A stretch of DNA of 64,000 bases, from positions 1-64,000 of the forward strand of contig NZ_JAKGSG010000040.1 in the NCBI RefSeq assembly GCF_021568775.1, in the 5' to 3' direction. The translations under genes were made by a program, and so were the position numbers. This document shows positions 1 to 10,051 of this stretch, in pieces. The notes beneath the pieces were generated by a model that worked only from the letters and a program-made list of their open reading frames with translations, was not told the DNA's origin and did not search any database. Numbering within the stretch: position 1 is the first letter of the stretch; each line of letters begins with the position of its first letter. Source of the stretch: Antribacter soli (GTDB taxonomy: Bacteria; Actinomycetota; Actinomycetes; Actinomycetales; Cellulomonadaceae).

Positions 1-34
1 CGCATGATCGGCAGTTCAAGCTGCCGATCATGCG
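1..34. terminator. perfect hairpin after pxpBC
   Basis: A perfect 14-bp inverted repeat (arm CGCATGATCGGCAG) closes on a 6-nt TTCAAG loop, 12 nt beyond the stop of the leftward pxpBC gene. There is no T-run. The arm begins at base 1, so the stem may extend outside the window. Confidence 0.6.
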
Positions 35-46
35 ACGAACTACCGA

Positions 47-1618
47 TCACACGGGGCCGCGGAGGACGAACCGCGCCCGCGCGCCCGGCGGGAGCTGGCC
101 GGCGAGCGGTACGTCCTCGGCCACGACCGCGCCGACGACCGGGTAGCCGCCCGTAACCGGCCGGTCGGCGAGGAAGAGCACCGGCTGCCCGTCCGGCGGC
201 ACCTGGATCGCCCCGGTGACGCAGCCCTCGCTCGGCAGCTCGCCCTCCCGCGCGTGGGTGAGCGCCTCGCCGGACAACCGGAGTCCCACCCGGTTGGATC
301 GTTCCGTGACCAGCCAGTCCTGTCCGGTCAGGGACTCGATCGCGGTCGCGTCGAACCAGTCGTCGCGCGGTCCGAGCACGATCCGCAGGCGCACGACGTC
401 GCCCGGCGCGGGCAGCGGGTCAGCGTCCGACTCTGCGGGAGCCGGGTCGACCGCCGGCAGGCCGTGTCGTGGGGTCGAGACCGGGAGCACCGTCCCTGCG
501 GTGAGCGGCGCGGGCCCGAGGCCGCCGAGCACGTCCGTGGACCGGCTGCCCAGCACGGGCGGCACGTCCAGGCCGCCCCTGACCGCGAGGTAGGTCCGCA
601 CGCCACGGTCGGGCGGGTCGAGCACGAGCTCCTCGCCGTCGTGCAGCAGGAACGGCTCCCTGGGGCCGGGGCGGCGCTCGACGCCCGACGCCGGGACGAC
701 GGTCAACGGTGCCGGTGCGCCGGCCGTCGCGACGACCAGCGACCCTCGGGCCCGGACCCGCAGCCCGTACGCCGCCTCGATCGCGGCCGCGCCCGGCTCG
801 TTGCCCACGGCCCGGTTCGCCGCGCGCAGCGCAGCCGGGTCCAGGGCGCCGGACGGTGACGCACCGGCGCCGGCCCCGCGGGGCCTCCCGAGGTCCTCGA
901 CGAGGCTCACGGCGGCCGCGACGACCTCGAGCGCCGGCCCGTTCTCCGACGTCGGACCGGTCGCCTCAGGACTCGACCGGGCGGCGGGTCCGACGGCGTG
1001 CGCCGGGACCGGGACGAAGCGGACCCTGTCCCCGGGCCGCAGGAGGGCCGGGCGCTCGCGGTCGGCGTCCCACACGGCGACCCGCGTTGTCCCGACGAGC
1101 TGCCACCCGCCCGGGCTCTCCCGCGGGTAGACGCCGCTGTACGGGCCTGCGAGCGCGACCGATCCGGCGGGCACGCGGGTGCGTGGCGTGACACGCCGAG
1201 GAACCAGGAGGGCGGCGTCGTCGCCGGTCAGGTACGCGAAGCCAGGCGCGAAGCCGACGAAGCCGACGGTCCAGGCGGCCGCCGTATGGCGGCGCACCAG
1301 CTCCTCGGGGCTCCAGCCCAGGAGGCCGGCGACCTCGGCGAGGTCCTCGCCGTCGTAGACCGTGGGGATCTCGACCGTGCCGGCCGCCGCGGCCGGACGT
1401 CGGACCAGCGACCGCCGGCACAGCTCCGCCGCGAGCCCGGCGGCGCTGACTGCCGACGGCCGGAAGGGGACCAGCAGGGTGCGCGCGCCCGGCACGGGCT
1501 CGCCGACGCCCGCGACCGGGCTCTCCGCGAGTGACTCGAACAGGGCGATCGCCTGGTCGAGGTCGTCCACCTCGACGAGCAGCGCGTCGTCCCGGGCGGT
1601 GAGGATCCGCACGCTCAC
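47..1618 (-). CDS. pxpBC: 5-oxoprolinase subunits B and C, fused (PxpB-PxpC)
   Basis: A fusion of the two small subunits of prokaryotic 5-oxoprolinase, which with PxpA opens 5-oxoproline to glutamate using ATP in the cytoplasm. The protein has 523 aa. Residues 1-205 are KipI/PxpB-like (GFAPGFAYL at about 122-130, SPGGWQLVG at about 168-176), and residues from about 228 to the end are KipA/PxpC-like (biotin-dependent carboxyltransferase fold). The two halves are separate genes in many bacteria, but fusions are known. The GTG start at 1616-1618 overlaps the TGA of pxpA in a GTGA motif, which fixes the start and suggests translational coupling. Function is assigned from family and gene order. 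Confidence 0.88.
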   Translation of the reverse strand: MSVRILTARDDALLVEVDDLDQAIALFESLAESPVAGVGEPVPGARTLLVPFRPSAVSAAGLAAELCRRSLVRRPAAAAGTVEIPTVYDGEDLAEVAGLLGWSPEELVRRHTAAAWTVGFVGFAPGFAYLTGDDAALLVPRRVTPRTRVPAGSVALAGPYSGVYPRESPGGWQLVGTTRVAVWDADRERPALLRPGDRVRFVPVPAHAVGPAARSSPEATGPTSENGPALEVVAAAVSLVEDLGRPRGAGAGASPSGALDPAALRAANRAVGNEPGAAAIEAAYGLRVRARGSLVVATAGAPAPLTVVPASGVERRPGPREPFLLHDGEELVLDPPDRGVRTYLAVRGGLDVPPVLGSRSTDVLGGLGPAPLTAGTVLPVSTPRHGLPAVDPAPAESDADPLPAPGDVVRLRIVLGPRDDWFDATAIESLTGQDWLVTERSNRVGLRLSGEALTHAREGELPSEGCVTGAIQVPPDGQPVLFLADRPVTGGYPVVGAVVAEDVPLAGQLPPGARARFVLRGPV

Positions 1619-2421
1619 CCGCCCGGCGTACCCGGCGCGGCGGCGCGCGACGCCGGAAGGCCCAGCGCAAACGGCGCGAGGCGCACGCCCTCGGCGTCGA
1701 ACACCGCGCGGATGCGCTCCGCCATGGCGACCGCGTCCGGGGAGTCCCCGTGCACGCAGATCGAGTCGGCCTGGACGGGCACCACGGTGCCGTCGACGGC
1801 GACGACGACGCCCTCGGTGACCAGGCGCAGCATGCGCCGGGCGACGTCGTCCGGGTCGTGCAGCACGGCGCCCGGTTCGCGCCGCGGGACGAGGCGCCCC
1901 TCTGGCGTGTACGCCCGGTCGGCGAACGCCTCCGCCGCGGTGCGCAGGCCTGCGGCCCCGGCCGCGGAGAGGGCCGCGCTTCCGGGCAGCCCCAGCATCA
2001 CGAGCGAGGGGTCGACGGCCGCGACCGCGACGGCGACCGCCGTCGCGACCCGCTCGTCCACGGCTGCCGTGTTGTAGAGGGCACCGTGCGGCTTGACGTA
2101 CGTGACGGTGCCGCCCTCGGCGGCGGCCAGGCCCTTGAGCGCGCCGACCTGGTAGACGACGTCGGCCTCGAGCTCGTCGCTCGGCACGTCCATGTTCCGT
2201 CGGCCGAAACCAGCGAGGTCGCGGTAGCCGACGTGCGCGCCGAGCGCGACGCCGCGGGCCACCGCGCCCTGGACCGTCCGGCGGATGGTCGCAGGGTCGC
2301 CCGCGTGGAACCCGCACGCGACGTTCGCGCTGGTGACGATCGCGAGCATGCGCTCGTCGTCGCCGAGGGTCCAGCGGCCGAACCCCTCGCCGAGGTCGCT
2401 GTTGAGGTCCATCGACGGCAT
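1615..2421 (-). CDS. pxpA: 5-oxoprolinase subunit A (LamB/YcsF family)
   Basis: A 268-aa LamB/YcsF-family protein, the PxpA subunit of 5-oxoprolinase. Family motifs are visible: [11 protein letters not shown] near the N-terminus, then [16 protein letters not shown] and a C-terminal ICVHGD. It is the first gene of the leftward pxpA-pxpBC operon and overlaps pxpBC by 4 nt. The ATG at 2419-2421 is preferred because GAGG lies 13 nt upstream; ATG 2410-2412 is the alternative. A 151-bp region separates it from the divergent nadC and must carry both promoters. Confidence 0.9.
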   Translation of the reverse strand: MPSMDLNSDLGEGFGRWTLGDDERMLAIVTSANVACGFHAGDPATIRRTVQGAVARGVALGAHVGYRDLAGFGRRNMDVPSDELEADVVYQVGALKGLAAAEGGTVTYVKPHGALYNTAAVDERVATAVAVAVAAVDPSLVMLGLPGSAALSAAGAAGLRTAAEAFADRAYTPEGRLVPRREPGAVLHDPDDVARRMLRLVTEGVVVAVDGTVVPVQADSICVHGDSPDAVAMAERIRAVFDAEGVRLAPFALGLPASRAAAPGTPGG

Positions 2422-2572
2422 GTGGTCAGTCTGACCTCGCGCGTTGCGTATCCGCAACGGCCGGCCGGCCCGGCAGGGGACAGGCCGCGTCGTCGTGCCC
2501 ACGCCCGACGGAGCCGCGCCCGGCCCTGGCCCGCCACGGCGCCCGCTCCGCCGCGCGAAGTACCGTGTGCCG

Positions 2573-3523
2573 GTGAGCACTTCCGACGCCCCCGGCACGC
2601 TGCCCGTCTTCGCCGCCCCGTCCGCCGTCGAGCCGGGTCTGGACCCGGCGTGGGTCGCTCGCGTGGTCGAGCTCGCCCTCGACGAGGACCTCGGCCCCGC
2701 TCCGGGGCGGGACGTGACCACCCAGGCGACCGTCCCGGCGTCGGCCACGGGGACGGCGGACCTCGTGGCGCGCGAGGACGGCGTCGTGGCCGGCCTGGTC
2801 GTGGTGCCGGAGGTCCTGGCGCAGGTGGCCCGACGGCTGGGCCTGGGCGAGCCGGCAGTGACGTTCCACGCGCAGGACGGCGAGGCCGTCGCGAAGGGCC
2901 AGGTGCTCGCCGCCCTCAGCGGCCCCACGCAGGTGCTGCTCATCGCCGAGCGGACACTGCTGAACCTGGCGAGCCGGGCGTCGGGGGTCGCGACGGCGGC
3001 GGCCGCGTGGACGCGCGAGCTCGCGGGCACGGGTGCTCAGGTCCTCGACACGCGCAAGACCACGCCGGGCCTGCGGGCCCTGCAGAAGTACGCGGTGCGG
3101 GCTGGTGGCGGCACGAACAAGCGCATGGGCCTGTACGACGTCGCGATGGTCAAGGACAACCACGTCGTCGCGGCGGGGTCGGTGCGGGCCGCGATCGAGG
3201 CCGTGCGCCGCGCGTTCCCCGACGTCCTGGTGCAGGTCGAGGCCGACACGACCGCCCAGGCCGTCGAGGCGCTCGACGCCGGCGCGGACTTCCTCCTGCT
3301 CGACAACATGCCCACGCCCGTCCTGGCCGAGACCGTCGCCGCGGTACGCGCGCGAGAGGGCCGCGACGGCGTCCCTGCGCACGTCGAGCTCGAGGCCACC
3401 GGCAACCTCACGCTCGACCGTGCCCGAGAGGTCGCCGCCACGGGCGTCGACTATCTGTCCGTCGGCGCGCTCACGCACAGCGCCCCGATCCTGGACCTCG
3501 CCCTGGACCTGCGCCCGGCCTGA
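2573..3523 (+). CDS. nadC: nicotinate-nucleotide pyrophosphorylase (quinolinate phosphoribosyltransferase)
   Basis: Converts quinolinate and PRPP to nicotinate mononucleotide, CO2 and PPi in de novo NAD synthesis. The 316-aa protein shows TRKTTPGLR (about 160-168), the substrate loop [12 protein letters not shown] (about 178-189), KDNH (194-197), LLLDN and ELEATGN, all typical of NadC. The GTG at 2573 is chosen because TACCGT ends exactly 6 nt upstream, giving a leaderless transcript; no Shine-Dalgarno is present. No nadA or nadB is adjacent, so the gene stands alone here. A long hairpin follows the stop. Confidence 0.93.
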   Translation: MSTSDAPGTLPVFAAPSAVEPGLDPAWVARVVELALDEDLGPAPGRDVTTQATVPASATGTADLVAREDGVVAGLVVVPEVLAQVARRLGLGEPAVTFHAQDGEAVAKGQVLAALSGPTQVLLIAERTLLNLASRASGVATAAAAWTRELAGTGAQVLDTRKTTPGLRALQKYAVRAGGGTNKRMGLYDVAMVKDNHVVAAGSVRAAIEAVRRAFPDVLVQVEADTTAQAVEALDAGADFLLLDNMPTPVLAETVAAVRAREGRDGVPAHVELEATGNLTLDRAREVAATGVDYLSVGALTHSAPILDLALDLRPA

Positions 3524-3533
3524 CCCGGTCGTC

Positions 3534-3589
3534 GAGTGCGGGACATCTGTTGGGTCCGGGGCCTCGGACCCAGCAGATGTCCCGCACTC
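3534..3589 (+). terminator. 25-bp stem hairpin after nadC
   Basis: Two 25-nt arms (3534-3558 and 3565-3589) are complementary except for one pair, with a 6-nt GGGCCT loop. It starts 11 nt after the nadC stop and has no T-run. It is one of several unusually long gene-end hairpins in this window. Confidence 0.75.
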
Positions 3590-3702
3590 AACGGGAGGGC
3601 ACCCGGGTGAAAGGGGGTGCCGCCCCGACGTGGGGCACCTCACGTGCCCGCCGGCCGGTACCGGGCTGCAGGCGGGTCGGGCCGCCTCGGTAGGATTGCG
3701 GG

Positions 3703-5238
3703 GTGACCACCGACCCAAGCTCCACGCCGGGCGTGCCCGCCGACGCTCCCGAGACCGACGACCTGCCCGAGCAGCTCCGGATCCGGCGCGAGAAGCGCGA
3801 GCGCCTGCTCGCCAAGGGTGTCGAGGCGTATCCGGTGGGCGTCCCGGTGACGCGCACGATCGCGGCGGTCCGCGAGGGATACGGTCACCTCGAGGCGGGG
3901 CAGGAGACGGACGACGTCGCAGGCATTGCCGGCCGTGTCGTGTTCCTGCGCAACACCGGGAAGCTGTGCTTCGTCGCACTTCAGGACGGTGAGGGAAATC
4001 GTCTTCAGGCGATGCTCAGCCAGGCCGTGGTGGGCGAGGAATCACTCGCGGACTTCAAGAGCGACGTCGACCTCGGTGACCATCTCTTCGTGCACGGCCG
4101 GATCGGTTCGTCGCGCCGCGGTGAGCTGAGCGTGTTCGTGGACGAATGGCAGATCGCCGCCAAGTCGCTGCGCCCTCTCCCGGTGCTGTACAAGGACCTT
4201 TCCGAGGAGGCGCGGGTCCGCCGTCGCTATGTGGACCTGATTGCTCGCCCGGCCGCGCGCGACATGGTGCGTTTCCGTGCCGGTGTGGTGCGTTCCCTGC
4301 GCGATAATTTCCACCGTCGGGGCTTCCTGGAGATCGAGACCCCGATGCTCCAGACGCAGGCCGGCGGCGCCACTGCGCGTCCTTTCTCGACCCACATGAA
4401 TGCCTTCGACATGGAGCTGTTCCTGCGCATCGCGCCGGAGCTGTTCCTCAAGCGCGCCGTGGTGGGTGGCGTGGAGAAGGTGTTCGAGATCAACCGCAAC
4501 TTCCGCAACGAGGGCGCCGACTCCACGCACTCGCCCGAGTTCGCGATGCTCGAGGCCTACGAGGCGTACGGCGACTACGACACCATCGGCGCGTTGACGC
4601 AGGACCTCGTGCAGACCGCGGCCCAGGAGGTGCTGGGCACCACGCTGATCACGCTGTCCGACGGAACCGAGTACGAGGTGGGCGGCGAATGGCCGCGCCT
4701 GCGGATGTACGACTCGCTGTCGGAGGCGCTCGGCGAGGAGATCACGGCGGACACGTCGGTGGAGCACCTCGAGAAGCTCGCGGACCGGCTCGGCATCGAG
4801 CTGGCCACGAAGCGGGTCATCAGCCACGGCAAGCTCGTCGAGACGCTGTGGGAGCACCAGGTGGGCGACCACCTGTACGCGCCCACGTTCGTCCGTGACT
4901 TCCCGGTGGAGACCTCCCCGCTCACCCGTGACCACCGGTCCTCGAAGGGCCAGGTCGAGAAGTGGGACCTCTACGTGCGCGGCTTCGAGCTGGCGACCGG
5001 CTACTCGGAGCTTGTGGACCCCGTGATCCAGCGGCAGCGCTTCGAGGCGCAGGCGCTGCTCGCCGCGGCGGGCGACGACGAGGCCATGCGCGTCGACGAG
5101 GACTTCCTGGAGGCGATGGAGCACGCCATGCCGCCGGCCGGCGGCATGGGCATGGGTATCGACCGTCTCCTGATGGCGCTCACCGGTCACGGAATCCGCG
5201 AGACGATTCTTTTCCCGCTCGTCAAGCCACAGGCCTGA
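3703..5238 (+). CDS. lysS: lysyl-tRNA synthetase, class II
   Basis: Charges tRNA-Lys with lysine. The 511-aa protein has an N-terminal OB-fold anticodon-binding domain (about 60-160) and a class II catalytic core: motif 1 around FLEIETPML (about 206), motif 2 [14 protein letters not shown] (about 266-280) and motif 3 [11 protein letters not shown] (about 482-492). Length is normal for LysS without the MprF-like domain of LysX. A TAGGAT -10 box at 3691-3696 ends 6 nt before the GTG start, so the mRNA is predicted to be leaderless. A small membrane-protein gene follows after 22 nt. Confidence 0.96.
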   Translation: MTTDPSSTPGVPADAPETDDLPEQLRIRREKRERLLAKGVEAYPVGVPVTRTIAAVREGYGHLEAGQETDDVAGIAGRVVFLRNTGKLCFVALQDGEGNRLQAMLSQAVVGEESLADFKSDVDLGDHLFVHGRIGSSRRGELSVFVDEWQIAAKSLRPLPVLYKDLSEEARVRRRYVDLIARPAARDMVRFRAGVVRSLRDNFHRRGFLEIETPMLQTQAGGATARPFSTHMNAFDMELFLRIAPELFLKRAVVGGVEKVFEINRNFRNEGADSTHSPEFAMLEAYEAYGDYDTIGALTQDLVQTAAQEVLGTTLITLSDGTEYEVGGEWPRLRMYDSLSEALGEEITADTSVEHLEKLADRLGIELATKRVISHGKLVETLWEHQVGDHLYAPTFVRDFPVETSPLTRDHRSSKGQVEKWDLYVRGFELATGYSELVDPVIQRQRFEAQALLAAAGDDEAMRVDEDFLEAMEHAMPPAGGMGMGIDRLLMALTGHGIRETILFPLVKPQA

Positions 5239-5260
5239 CGACCAGCGCGAGGATGTGGTG

Positions 5261-5488
5261 ATGGATACCTTCTGGGCAAGTGTTGCGGCTCTGGTCCCTT
5301 CGGCGGGCGTGGGCCTGCTGTTCTGGTTCGCGATGCGAAAGATCGTTCGCGCCGACCGTGACGAGCGGCTCGCACTGGACCGAATGGACCGCGAGCGGCT
5401 GTCCGCAGAACGGTCCGCAGAACCGGCCGTGCAGCCTGCTGATGACGGCACAGCCCGGCCGTCCGCGGGAAATGAGGCCGGGCACTAG
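5261..5488 (+). CDS. small membrane protein of unknown function
   Basis: A 75-aa protein that I do not recognise. Residues about 5-25 form one hydrophobic segment (VAALVPSAGVGLLFWFAM), followed by a highly charged Arg/Asp/Glu-rich stretch likely to be cytoplasmic. The ATG at 5261 is preferred over the GTGs at 5255 and 5258 because GAGG ends 8 nt upstream. It sits 22 nt after lysS and is probably co-transcribed with it. Confidence 0.7.
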   Translation: MDTFWASVAALVPSAGVGLLFWFAMRKIVRADRDERLALDRMDRERLSAERSAEPAVQPADDGTARPSAGNEAGH

Positions 5489-5575
5489 CGGACCTTTCCG
5501 TTGATGCCCTGGCGATCATCGTGGGTGAACCACCCGCCGGGCCGATTTTCGCGCGGGCGTTTTCCCGTGGCATTA

Positions 5576-5653
5576 TTGACAGATAATGGCCCGGTAGGGC
5601 ATGCTCACGAACTGCACGAGCTTTAAAAGGGTTGGCGCGGAAAGGTGGGCCAG
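5576..5653 (+). promoter_or_regulatory. lsr2 promoter and leader
   Basis: A consensus -35 TTGACA (5576-5581) is followed after 18 bp by CATGCT as a plausible -10. The surrounding 5570-5640 segment is clearly more A+T-rich than its neighbours, which would suit binding and autoregulation by Lsr2, although that is inference. AAAGGTGG at 5641-5648 is the ribosome-binding site for the ATG at 5654. Confidence 0.5.
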
Positions 5654-5986
5654 ATGGTTCAGAAGGTTCAGGTTGTTCTGGTGGACGACATCGACGGCGG
5701 GGTCGCCGAGGAGACCGTGACTTTCGGTCTCGACGGTGTCTCCTACGAGATCGACCTCAGCGCCGCGCACGCGTCCGAGCTCCGTGAGGCTTTCGCCATG
5801 TGGGTCGGGCATGCCCGGAAGGCGTCGTCGCGTCCTGCGGCCGCCCGCCCGGCCGCCCGCCGCTCGCGCGGTTCGTCGAACACGGCTGCGGTGCGCGAGT
5901 GGGCGAAGTCGACCGGTCTTGCGGTGAGCGACCGCGGACGGATCTCCACGGAGATCCAGGAGGCGTACGACAAGGCGCACGCCTGA
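5654..5986 (+). CDS. lsr2: Lsr2 nucleoid-associated protein
   Basis: A bridging, H-NS-like xenogeneic silencer that binds AT-rich DNA. The 110-aa protein begins MVQKVQVVLVDDIDGG, the conserved Lsr2 N-terminal dimerisation strand. It has a basic Ala/Arg/Pro linker and a C-terminal DNA-binding domain with the AT-hook-like RGR (about 94-96). The ATG at 5654 fits the family N-terminus and a Shine-Dalgarno at 5641-5648; a GTG at 5645 is an unlikely alternative. It stands alone with its own promoter. Confidence 0.95.
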   Translation: MVQKVQVVLVDDIDGGVAEETVTFGLDGVSYEIDLSAAHASELREAFAMWVGHARKASSRPAAARPAARRSRGSSNTAAVREWAKSTGLAVSDRGRISTEIQEAYDKAHA

Positions 5987-6110
5987 CACGACGCTTGTCC
6001 TCGGAGCCCCGGCACGTCATCGACGTCGCCGGGGTTCCTTGCGTCACAGCCGCGGGCCGGGGCTGTGGACGGCCGTCCGGCGGGCGCCCGCGCGGACCTA
6101 CGCTTGTGAC

Positions 6111-7193
6111 ATGGCCTCTTCCCCGTCCCGCTCGCTGTGGATCGGCAGCTACCCTCGCCGCGACGCGGCCGCCGGCACCGGCGAGGGCGTGTGGCGCGTC
6201 GCCGTGGACGCGGCCGGCGCCTTCGGCCCCGCCGAGCGCGTCGTCGAGGTCCCCGCACCGTCGTTCCTCGCCCTGCACCCGTCGGGGCGCGCGCTCTACG
6301 CGGTCACGGAGACGGACCAGGGCGCGCTCACGGCCTTCGCGCTGCCCGACGCCGGAGGGCCGGCTCCCACCGGCACCGTCGACTCCGGCGGAGCTCACCC
6401 GTGCCACGTGGTCGCGACGACGGACCACGTCTGGGTCGCGAACTACTCCAGCGGCACGGCCGGCGTGTGGCCGGTGGACGCCGACGGCCGGCTCACGGGG
6501 GAGGGCCGCATCTTCGAGCACACGGGCAGCGGTCCCGAGACCGACCGGCAGGAGGGGCCGCACGCCCACTACGTGCACGTGCAGGGCGACCGCGTGCTGG
6601 TCAGCGACCTCGGCACGGACGAGCTGCGGGCGTACCCGCTCGACGGTTCGGGTGAGGGCAGCGTCGTCGCGACCCTGCCTCCCGGCACCGGGCCGCGGCA
6701 CCTGGTGGAGCGTGCGGACGGGACGGTGCTCGTGGCCGGAGAGCTCGACTGCCGCCTGCACGTGCTGGTCCCCGACGACGGGGGTGCGCTGCGGCACGCC
6801 GGCTCCGTCCCGCTCACCGGCGCGACCTCGGCCGACGGGTCGGCGGGCTTCCCGGCGCACGTCACGCTCAGCCCGGACGGGCGCCGCGTCTACACGGGGG
6901 TGCGCGGGCCGGACGTGCTCGCGGTGCTCGCGGTGAGCCCCGCCGAGGGCGAGGGCGACGGGGACGTCGTCGGGCACCTGCGGCTGGAGCACCTGGCGGA
7001 CGTGCCGCTGGGGGCCGCCACGTGGCCGCGCCATCACGCGGTCCTGGACGGCCCGGACCAGGACCTCGTCGTCGTGGCGGCGCAGGGGACCGACGCGCTG
7101 CTGTCGGTCACGGTCGACCGCGGGACCGGCAAGGGCGAGGTCGTGGGGACCCTCCGCCTGCCGGTGCCTCCCGCCTGCGTGCTGGAGGCGTAG
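6111..7193 (+). CDS. lactonase-family beta-propeller protein (6-phosphogluconolactonase-like)
   Basis: A 360-aa seven-bladed beta-propeller of the YbhE/Pgl-type lactonase family. Signs are the N-terminal [47 protein letters not shown] and a late [17 protein letters not shown], repeated blade-like motifs. Family members hydrolyse 6-phosphogluconolactone, but many are uncharacterised, so the substrate is not certain. TACGCT at 6099-6104 ends 6 nt before the ATG, predicting a leaderless message. The stop TAG shares its last base with the GTG of mshA, so the two are probably co-translated. Confidence 0.85.
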   Translation: MASSPSRSLWIGSYPRRDAAAGTGEGVWRVAVDAAGAFGPAERVVEVPAPSFLALHPSGRALYAVTETDQGALTAFALPDAGGPAPTGTVDSGGAHPCHVVATTDHVWVANYSSGTAGVWPVDADGRLTGEGRIFEHTGSGPETDRQEGPHAHYVHVQGDRVLVSDLGTDELRAYPLDGSGEGSVVATLPPGTGPRHLVERADGTVLVAGELDCRLHVLVPDDGGALRHAGSVPLTGATSADGSAGFPAHVTLSPDGRRVYTGVRGPDVLAVLAVSPAEGEGDGDVVGHLRLEHLADVPLGAATWPRHHAVLDGPDQDLVVVAAQGTDALLSVTVDRGTGKGEVVGTLRLPVPPACVLEA

Positions 7194-8671
7194 TGCGCGA
7201 CACGGTGCCCCCTCACCTCGCGGAGCCCGACGCGCCGCGCCCCCTGCGGGTCGCGATGGTCTCGGTCCACACGTCGCCGCTGGAGCAGCCCGGCACCGGC
7301 GACGCCGGCGGCATGAACGTCTACGTGCTCGAGCTGTCGCGCGCGCTCGCGCGGCACGGCGTGCAGGTCGAGATCTACACGCGGGCGACGACGTCGGCGC
7401 AGCCCAAGGTGGTCGACGCCGAGCCCGGGATCCGGGTGGTGCACATCCCGGCCGGGCCGTTCGAGGGCCTGGACAAGAACGACCTGCCGGGCCAGCTCTG
7501 CGCCTTCACCGCGGGCGTCCTGCGGGCCGAGGCGCACCGGCCCGAGGGCTGGTACGACGTGGTGCACACGCACTACTGGCTGTCGGGGCAGGTCGGCTGG
7601 CTCGCCGCGGAGCGGTGGGACGTCCCGCTGGTACACACCATGCACACGATGGCGCGCGTGAAGAACGCCGCGCTCGCGCCCGGCGACTCACCCGAACCGC
7701 GGGGCCGGATCATCGGCGAGGAGCAGGTCGTCGCGGAGGCGGACGCCCTCGTCGCCTCCACGGAGCAGGAGGCCGAAGACCTCGTCCGCGACTACGCGGC
7801 CGACCCCGCGCGTGTGCACGTGGTCGCGCCGGGCGTGGACCTCGACGTGTTCTCGCCGCTCGGCGCGGTCCCCGGCGCCGCGGCCGACGACGGCGTGGTC
7901 CCGGACGTCGGAGCTGCCGCCGCCGCGGCCGACGACGGCGTGGTCCCGGACGTCGGAGCTGCCGCCGCCGCGGCCGACGACGGCCGTGCGGCCCGCGCCG
8001 AGGCGCGCCGCGCCCTTCGCCGTCGGCTCGACCTGCCGGAGCACCGGCCGGTGGTCCTGTTCGCCGGTCGCGTTCAGCTCCTCAAGGGCCCCGACGTGCT
8101 GGTCCGGGCGCTGGGGGAGTGGCCCGGGACGGACGGCACCGCGGACGGCACCCCGGGCGGCGGGACCGCGCGGGGCGACCGGTCCGGCGTCGTGCAGCGG
8201 CCCCTGCTGGTGGTCCTCGGCGGGCCGTCGGGTCGTCGTACCGCGGTCCGGGAGCTGGAGGCGCTGGCCTATCAGGCGGGGGTGGCCGACGACGTCGTCG
8301 TGCGTCCGCCGGTGCCGCGCGAGACGCTCGTGGAGTACTTCCGGGCGTCCGACCTGGTGGCGGTGCCGTCGCACAACGAGTCGTTCGGGCTGGTCGCCGC
8401 GGAGGCGCAGGCGAGCGGCACGCCCGTGATCGCGGCTGCCGTCGGCGGCCTGCGGACCGTCGTGGAGGACGGGATCTCCGGCGTCCTCGTCCCGGACCAC
8501 GAGCCGGCGACGTGGGCGCGCGTCCTGGCGGATCTGCTGGGCGACGACGAGCGCCGGGAACGGCTCGCCGCCGGCGCGCGCCGTTCGGCGGCGCGGTTCG
8601 GCTGGGAGGCGGCGGCGCGGCAGATGCTCGACGTGTACGAGCAGGCCCGCAAGGTGCGCGCCACCCGCTGA
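7193..8671 (+). CDS. mshA: D-inositol-3-phosphate glycosyltransferase (mycothiol synthesis)
   Basis: Catalyses the first step of mycothiol synthesis, transferring GlcNAc from UDP-GlcNAc to 1L-myo-inositol-1-phosphate. The 492-aa GT-B, family GT4 protein shows the N-terminal [10 protein letters not shown] loop, [19 protein letters not shown] and the C-terminal nucleotide site with [24 protein letters not shown] and GGLRTVV. The linker between the two Rossmann domains (about residues 228-265) is enlarged by two and a fraction copies of a 15-residue Ala/Asp-rich repeat. The GTG at 7193 overlaps the preceding stop by one base; GTG 7205 is an alternative. Confidence 0.93.
   Translation: MRDTVPPHLAEPDAPRPLRVAMVSVHTSPLEQPGTGDAGGMNVYVLELSRALARHGVQVEIYTRATTSAQPKVVDAEPGIRVVHIPAGPFEGLDKNDLPGQLCAFTAGVLRAEAHRPEGWYDVVHTHYWLSGQVGWLAAERWDVPLVHTMHTMARVKNAALAPGDSPEPRGRIIGEEQVVAEADALVASTEQEAEDLVRDYAADPARVHVVAPGVDLDVFSPLGAVPGAAADDGVVPDVGAAAAAADDGVVPDVGAAAAAADDGRAARAEARRALRRRLDLPEHRPVVLFAGRVQLLKGPDVLVRALGEWPGTDGTADGTPGGGTARGDRSGVVQRPLLVVLGGPSGRRTAVRELEALAYQAGVADDVVVRPPVPRETLVEYFRASDLVAVPSHNESFGLVAAEAQASGTPVIAAAVGGLRTVVEDGISGVLVPDHEPATWARVLADLLGDDERRERLAAGARRSAARFGWEAAARQMLDVYEQARKVRATR
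7881..7983 (+). repeat. 45-bp in-frame tandem repeat inside mshA
   Basis: Two exact 45-bp units (7881-7925 and 7926-7970) and a 13-bp partial third add repeated [10 protein letters not shown] plus poly-Ala segments to the interdomain linker of MshA. Exact identity of the copies suggests recent slippage. Confidence 0.9.
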
Positions 8672-8692
8672 TCCGGAGGTGAGAATGGCGAC

Positions 8693-9133
8693 ATGCCGAT
8701 CACCGGAGAGTACGGCCCCAGCCCGTCCGAGCGTGCACGCAGGCAGGTGGAGCGATACGAGGCGTCGGGTGGGACCGAGGGCACCCTGCTCATGGGCAAG
8801 CCGTGCGTCATCCTCACGACGCGCGGGGCCAAGACCGGGAAGGTCCGCAAGGTTCCGCTGATGCGGGTCGAGCACGAGGGCGTCTATGCGGTCGTCGCGT
8901 CGCTGGGCGGCGCGCCCAAGCACCCCGTCTGGTACTACAACGTCGTCGCCCACCCCGAGGTGGAGCTGCAGGACGGGCCCGCGAAGCACGAGTACGTGGC
9001 CCGCGAGGTCACCGGCGACGAGAAGGCCGTGTGGTGGGAGCGCGCCGTCGCGGCGTGGCCCGACTACGCCCGGTATCAGAAGCGCACGGACCGCGAGATC
9101 CCGGTGTTCGTGCTCGAGCGCGAGGATCGGTGA
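8693..9133 (+). CDS. deazaflavin (F420)-dependent nitroreductase-family protein
   Basis: A 146-aa member of the Ddn/DUF385 family, split-barrel F420-dependent oxidoreductases of actinobacteria. Characteristic are [26 protein letters not shown] (in two conserved blocks), [17 protein letters not shown] and the C-terminal PVFVLER. The physiological substrate cannot be read from sequence. The ATG at 8693 lies 6 nt after a GAGAAT -10-like hexamer, which suggests a leaderless start; GGAGG at 8675-8679 is 13 nt away and less convincing. It lies between mshA and gpmA in the same direction. Confidence 0.85.
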   Translation: MPITGEYGPSPSERARRQVERYEASGGTEGTLLMGKPCVILTTRGAKTGKVRKVPLMRVEHEGVYAVVASLGGAPKHPVWYYNVVAHPEVELQDGPAKHEYVAREVTGDEKAVWWERAVAAWPDYARYQKRTDREIPVFVLEREDR

Positions 9134-9185
9134 CCACCCTTCGGGACTGCCTGCCACAGCCCGGAGGACAGTGCAGGATGGTGCC

Positions 9186-9926
9186 ATGACCTACACCCTC
9201 GTGCTGCTCCGCCACGGCGAGAGCGAGTGGAACGCCAAGAACCTGTTCACCGGCTGGGTGGACGTCGCGCTGTCGGAGAAGGGCACCGAGGAGGCCAAGC
9301 GCGGCGGCGAGCTCCTGAAGGACGCCGGCGTGACGCCGGACGTGGTCCACACGTCGCTCCTTCGCCGCGCGATCATGACGGCGAACCTCGCCCTGGACAC
9401 CGCGGACCGGCACTGGATCCCCGTGAAGCGCTCCTGGCGCCTCAACGAGCGCCACTACGGCGCGCTGCAGGGCAAGGACAAGAAGCAGACGCTGGCCGAG
9501 TTCGGCGAGGAGCAGTTCATGCTCTGGCGCCGCTCGTACGACGTGCCGCCGCCCGAGATCGAGCTGGGCTCGGAATTCTCGCAGGACTCGGACCCGCGCT
9601 ACGCCGACGCCCCCGTGGTTCGCACGGAAGCCCTCAAGCAGGTGCTCGACCGCGCGCTGCCGTACTGGGAGGCGGAGATCGTCCCCGACCTCAAGGCGCG
9701 CAAGACGGTGCTCGTCGCCGCGCACGGCAACTCGCTGCGGGCGCTCGTGAAGCACCTGGACGGCATCGACGACGACACGATCGCCGGCCTGAACATCCCG
9801 ACGGGCATCCCGCTGGTCTACGAGCTCGACGAGGAGACGCTCCTCCCGGTCAAGCCGGGTGGCACGTACCTCGACCCGGAGGCGGCGAAGGACGCGATCG
9901 CGGCGGTCGCGAACCAGGGCCGCTGA
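9186..9926 (+). CDS. gpmA: 2,3-bisphosphoglycerate-dependent phosphoglycerate mutase
   Basis: Interconverts 3- and 2-phosphoglycerate in glycolysis. The 246-aa protein carries the phospho-histidine motif [10 protein letters not shown] (His about 9), [13 protein letters not shown] and the second catalytic histidine in [10 protein letters not shown]. Length matches the dPGM family. CAGGAT (9174-9179) ends 6 nt before the ATG, so a leaderless message is predicted. In many actinobacteria gpmA lies beside phoU/senX3/regX3, as here. It converges on phoU across a long hairpin. Confidence 0.96.
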   Translation: MTYTLVLLRHGESEWNAKNLFTGWVDVALSEKGTEEAKRGGELLKDAGVTPDVVHTSLLRRAIMTANLALDTADRHWIPVKRSWRLNERHYGALQGKDKKQTLAEFGEEQFMLWRRSYDVPPPEIELGSEFSQDSDPRYADAPVVRTEALKQVLDRALPYWEAEIVPDLKARKTVLVAAHGNSLRALVKHLDGIDDDTIAGLNIPTGIPLVYELDEETLLPVKPGGTYLDPEAAKDAIAAVANQGR

Positions 9927-9942
9927 CCCGGCGCACCTCGCT

Positions 9943-10040
9943 GTGGGTATGGGCACGGCGTGAACTCGGGCTCCGAGCGGACGCCCGGCCCCTACCCACC
10001 AACGGGGGGCGCCGGGGAGTCACGCCGTGCCCATACCCAC
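9943..10040. terminator. long inverted repeat between convergent gpmA and phoU
   Basis: Perfect 20-nt arms (9943-9962 and 10021-10040, extendable by one A-T pair) enclose a GC-rich spacer of about 58 nt. It lies between two converging genes and could stop transcription in both directions. There is no T-run. Confidence 0.6.
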
Positions 10041-10051
10041 AACGGGGAGGC

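Noticed and set aside
3534-3589. A dispersed REP-type mobile repeat family made of the long hairpins
   Set aside because: The arms at different loci share no common sequence, so they are not copies of one element.
7881-7983. CRISPR-like array in mshA
   Set aside because: The units are contiguous, without spacers, and keep the reading frame; it is a coding minisatellite.
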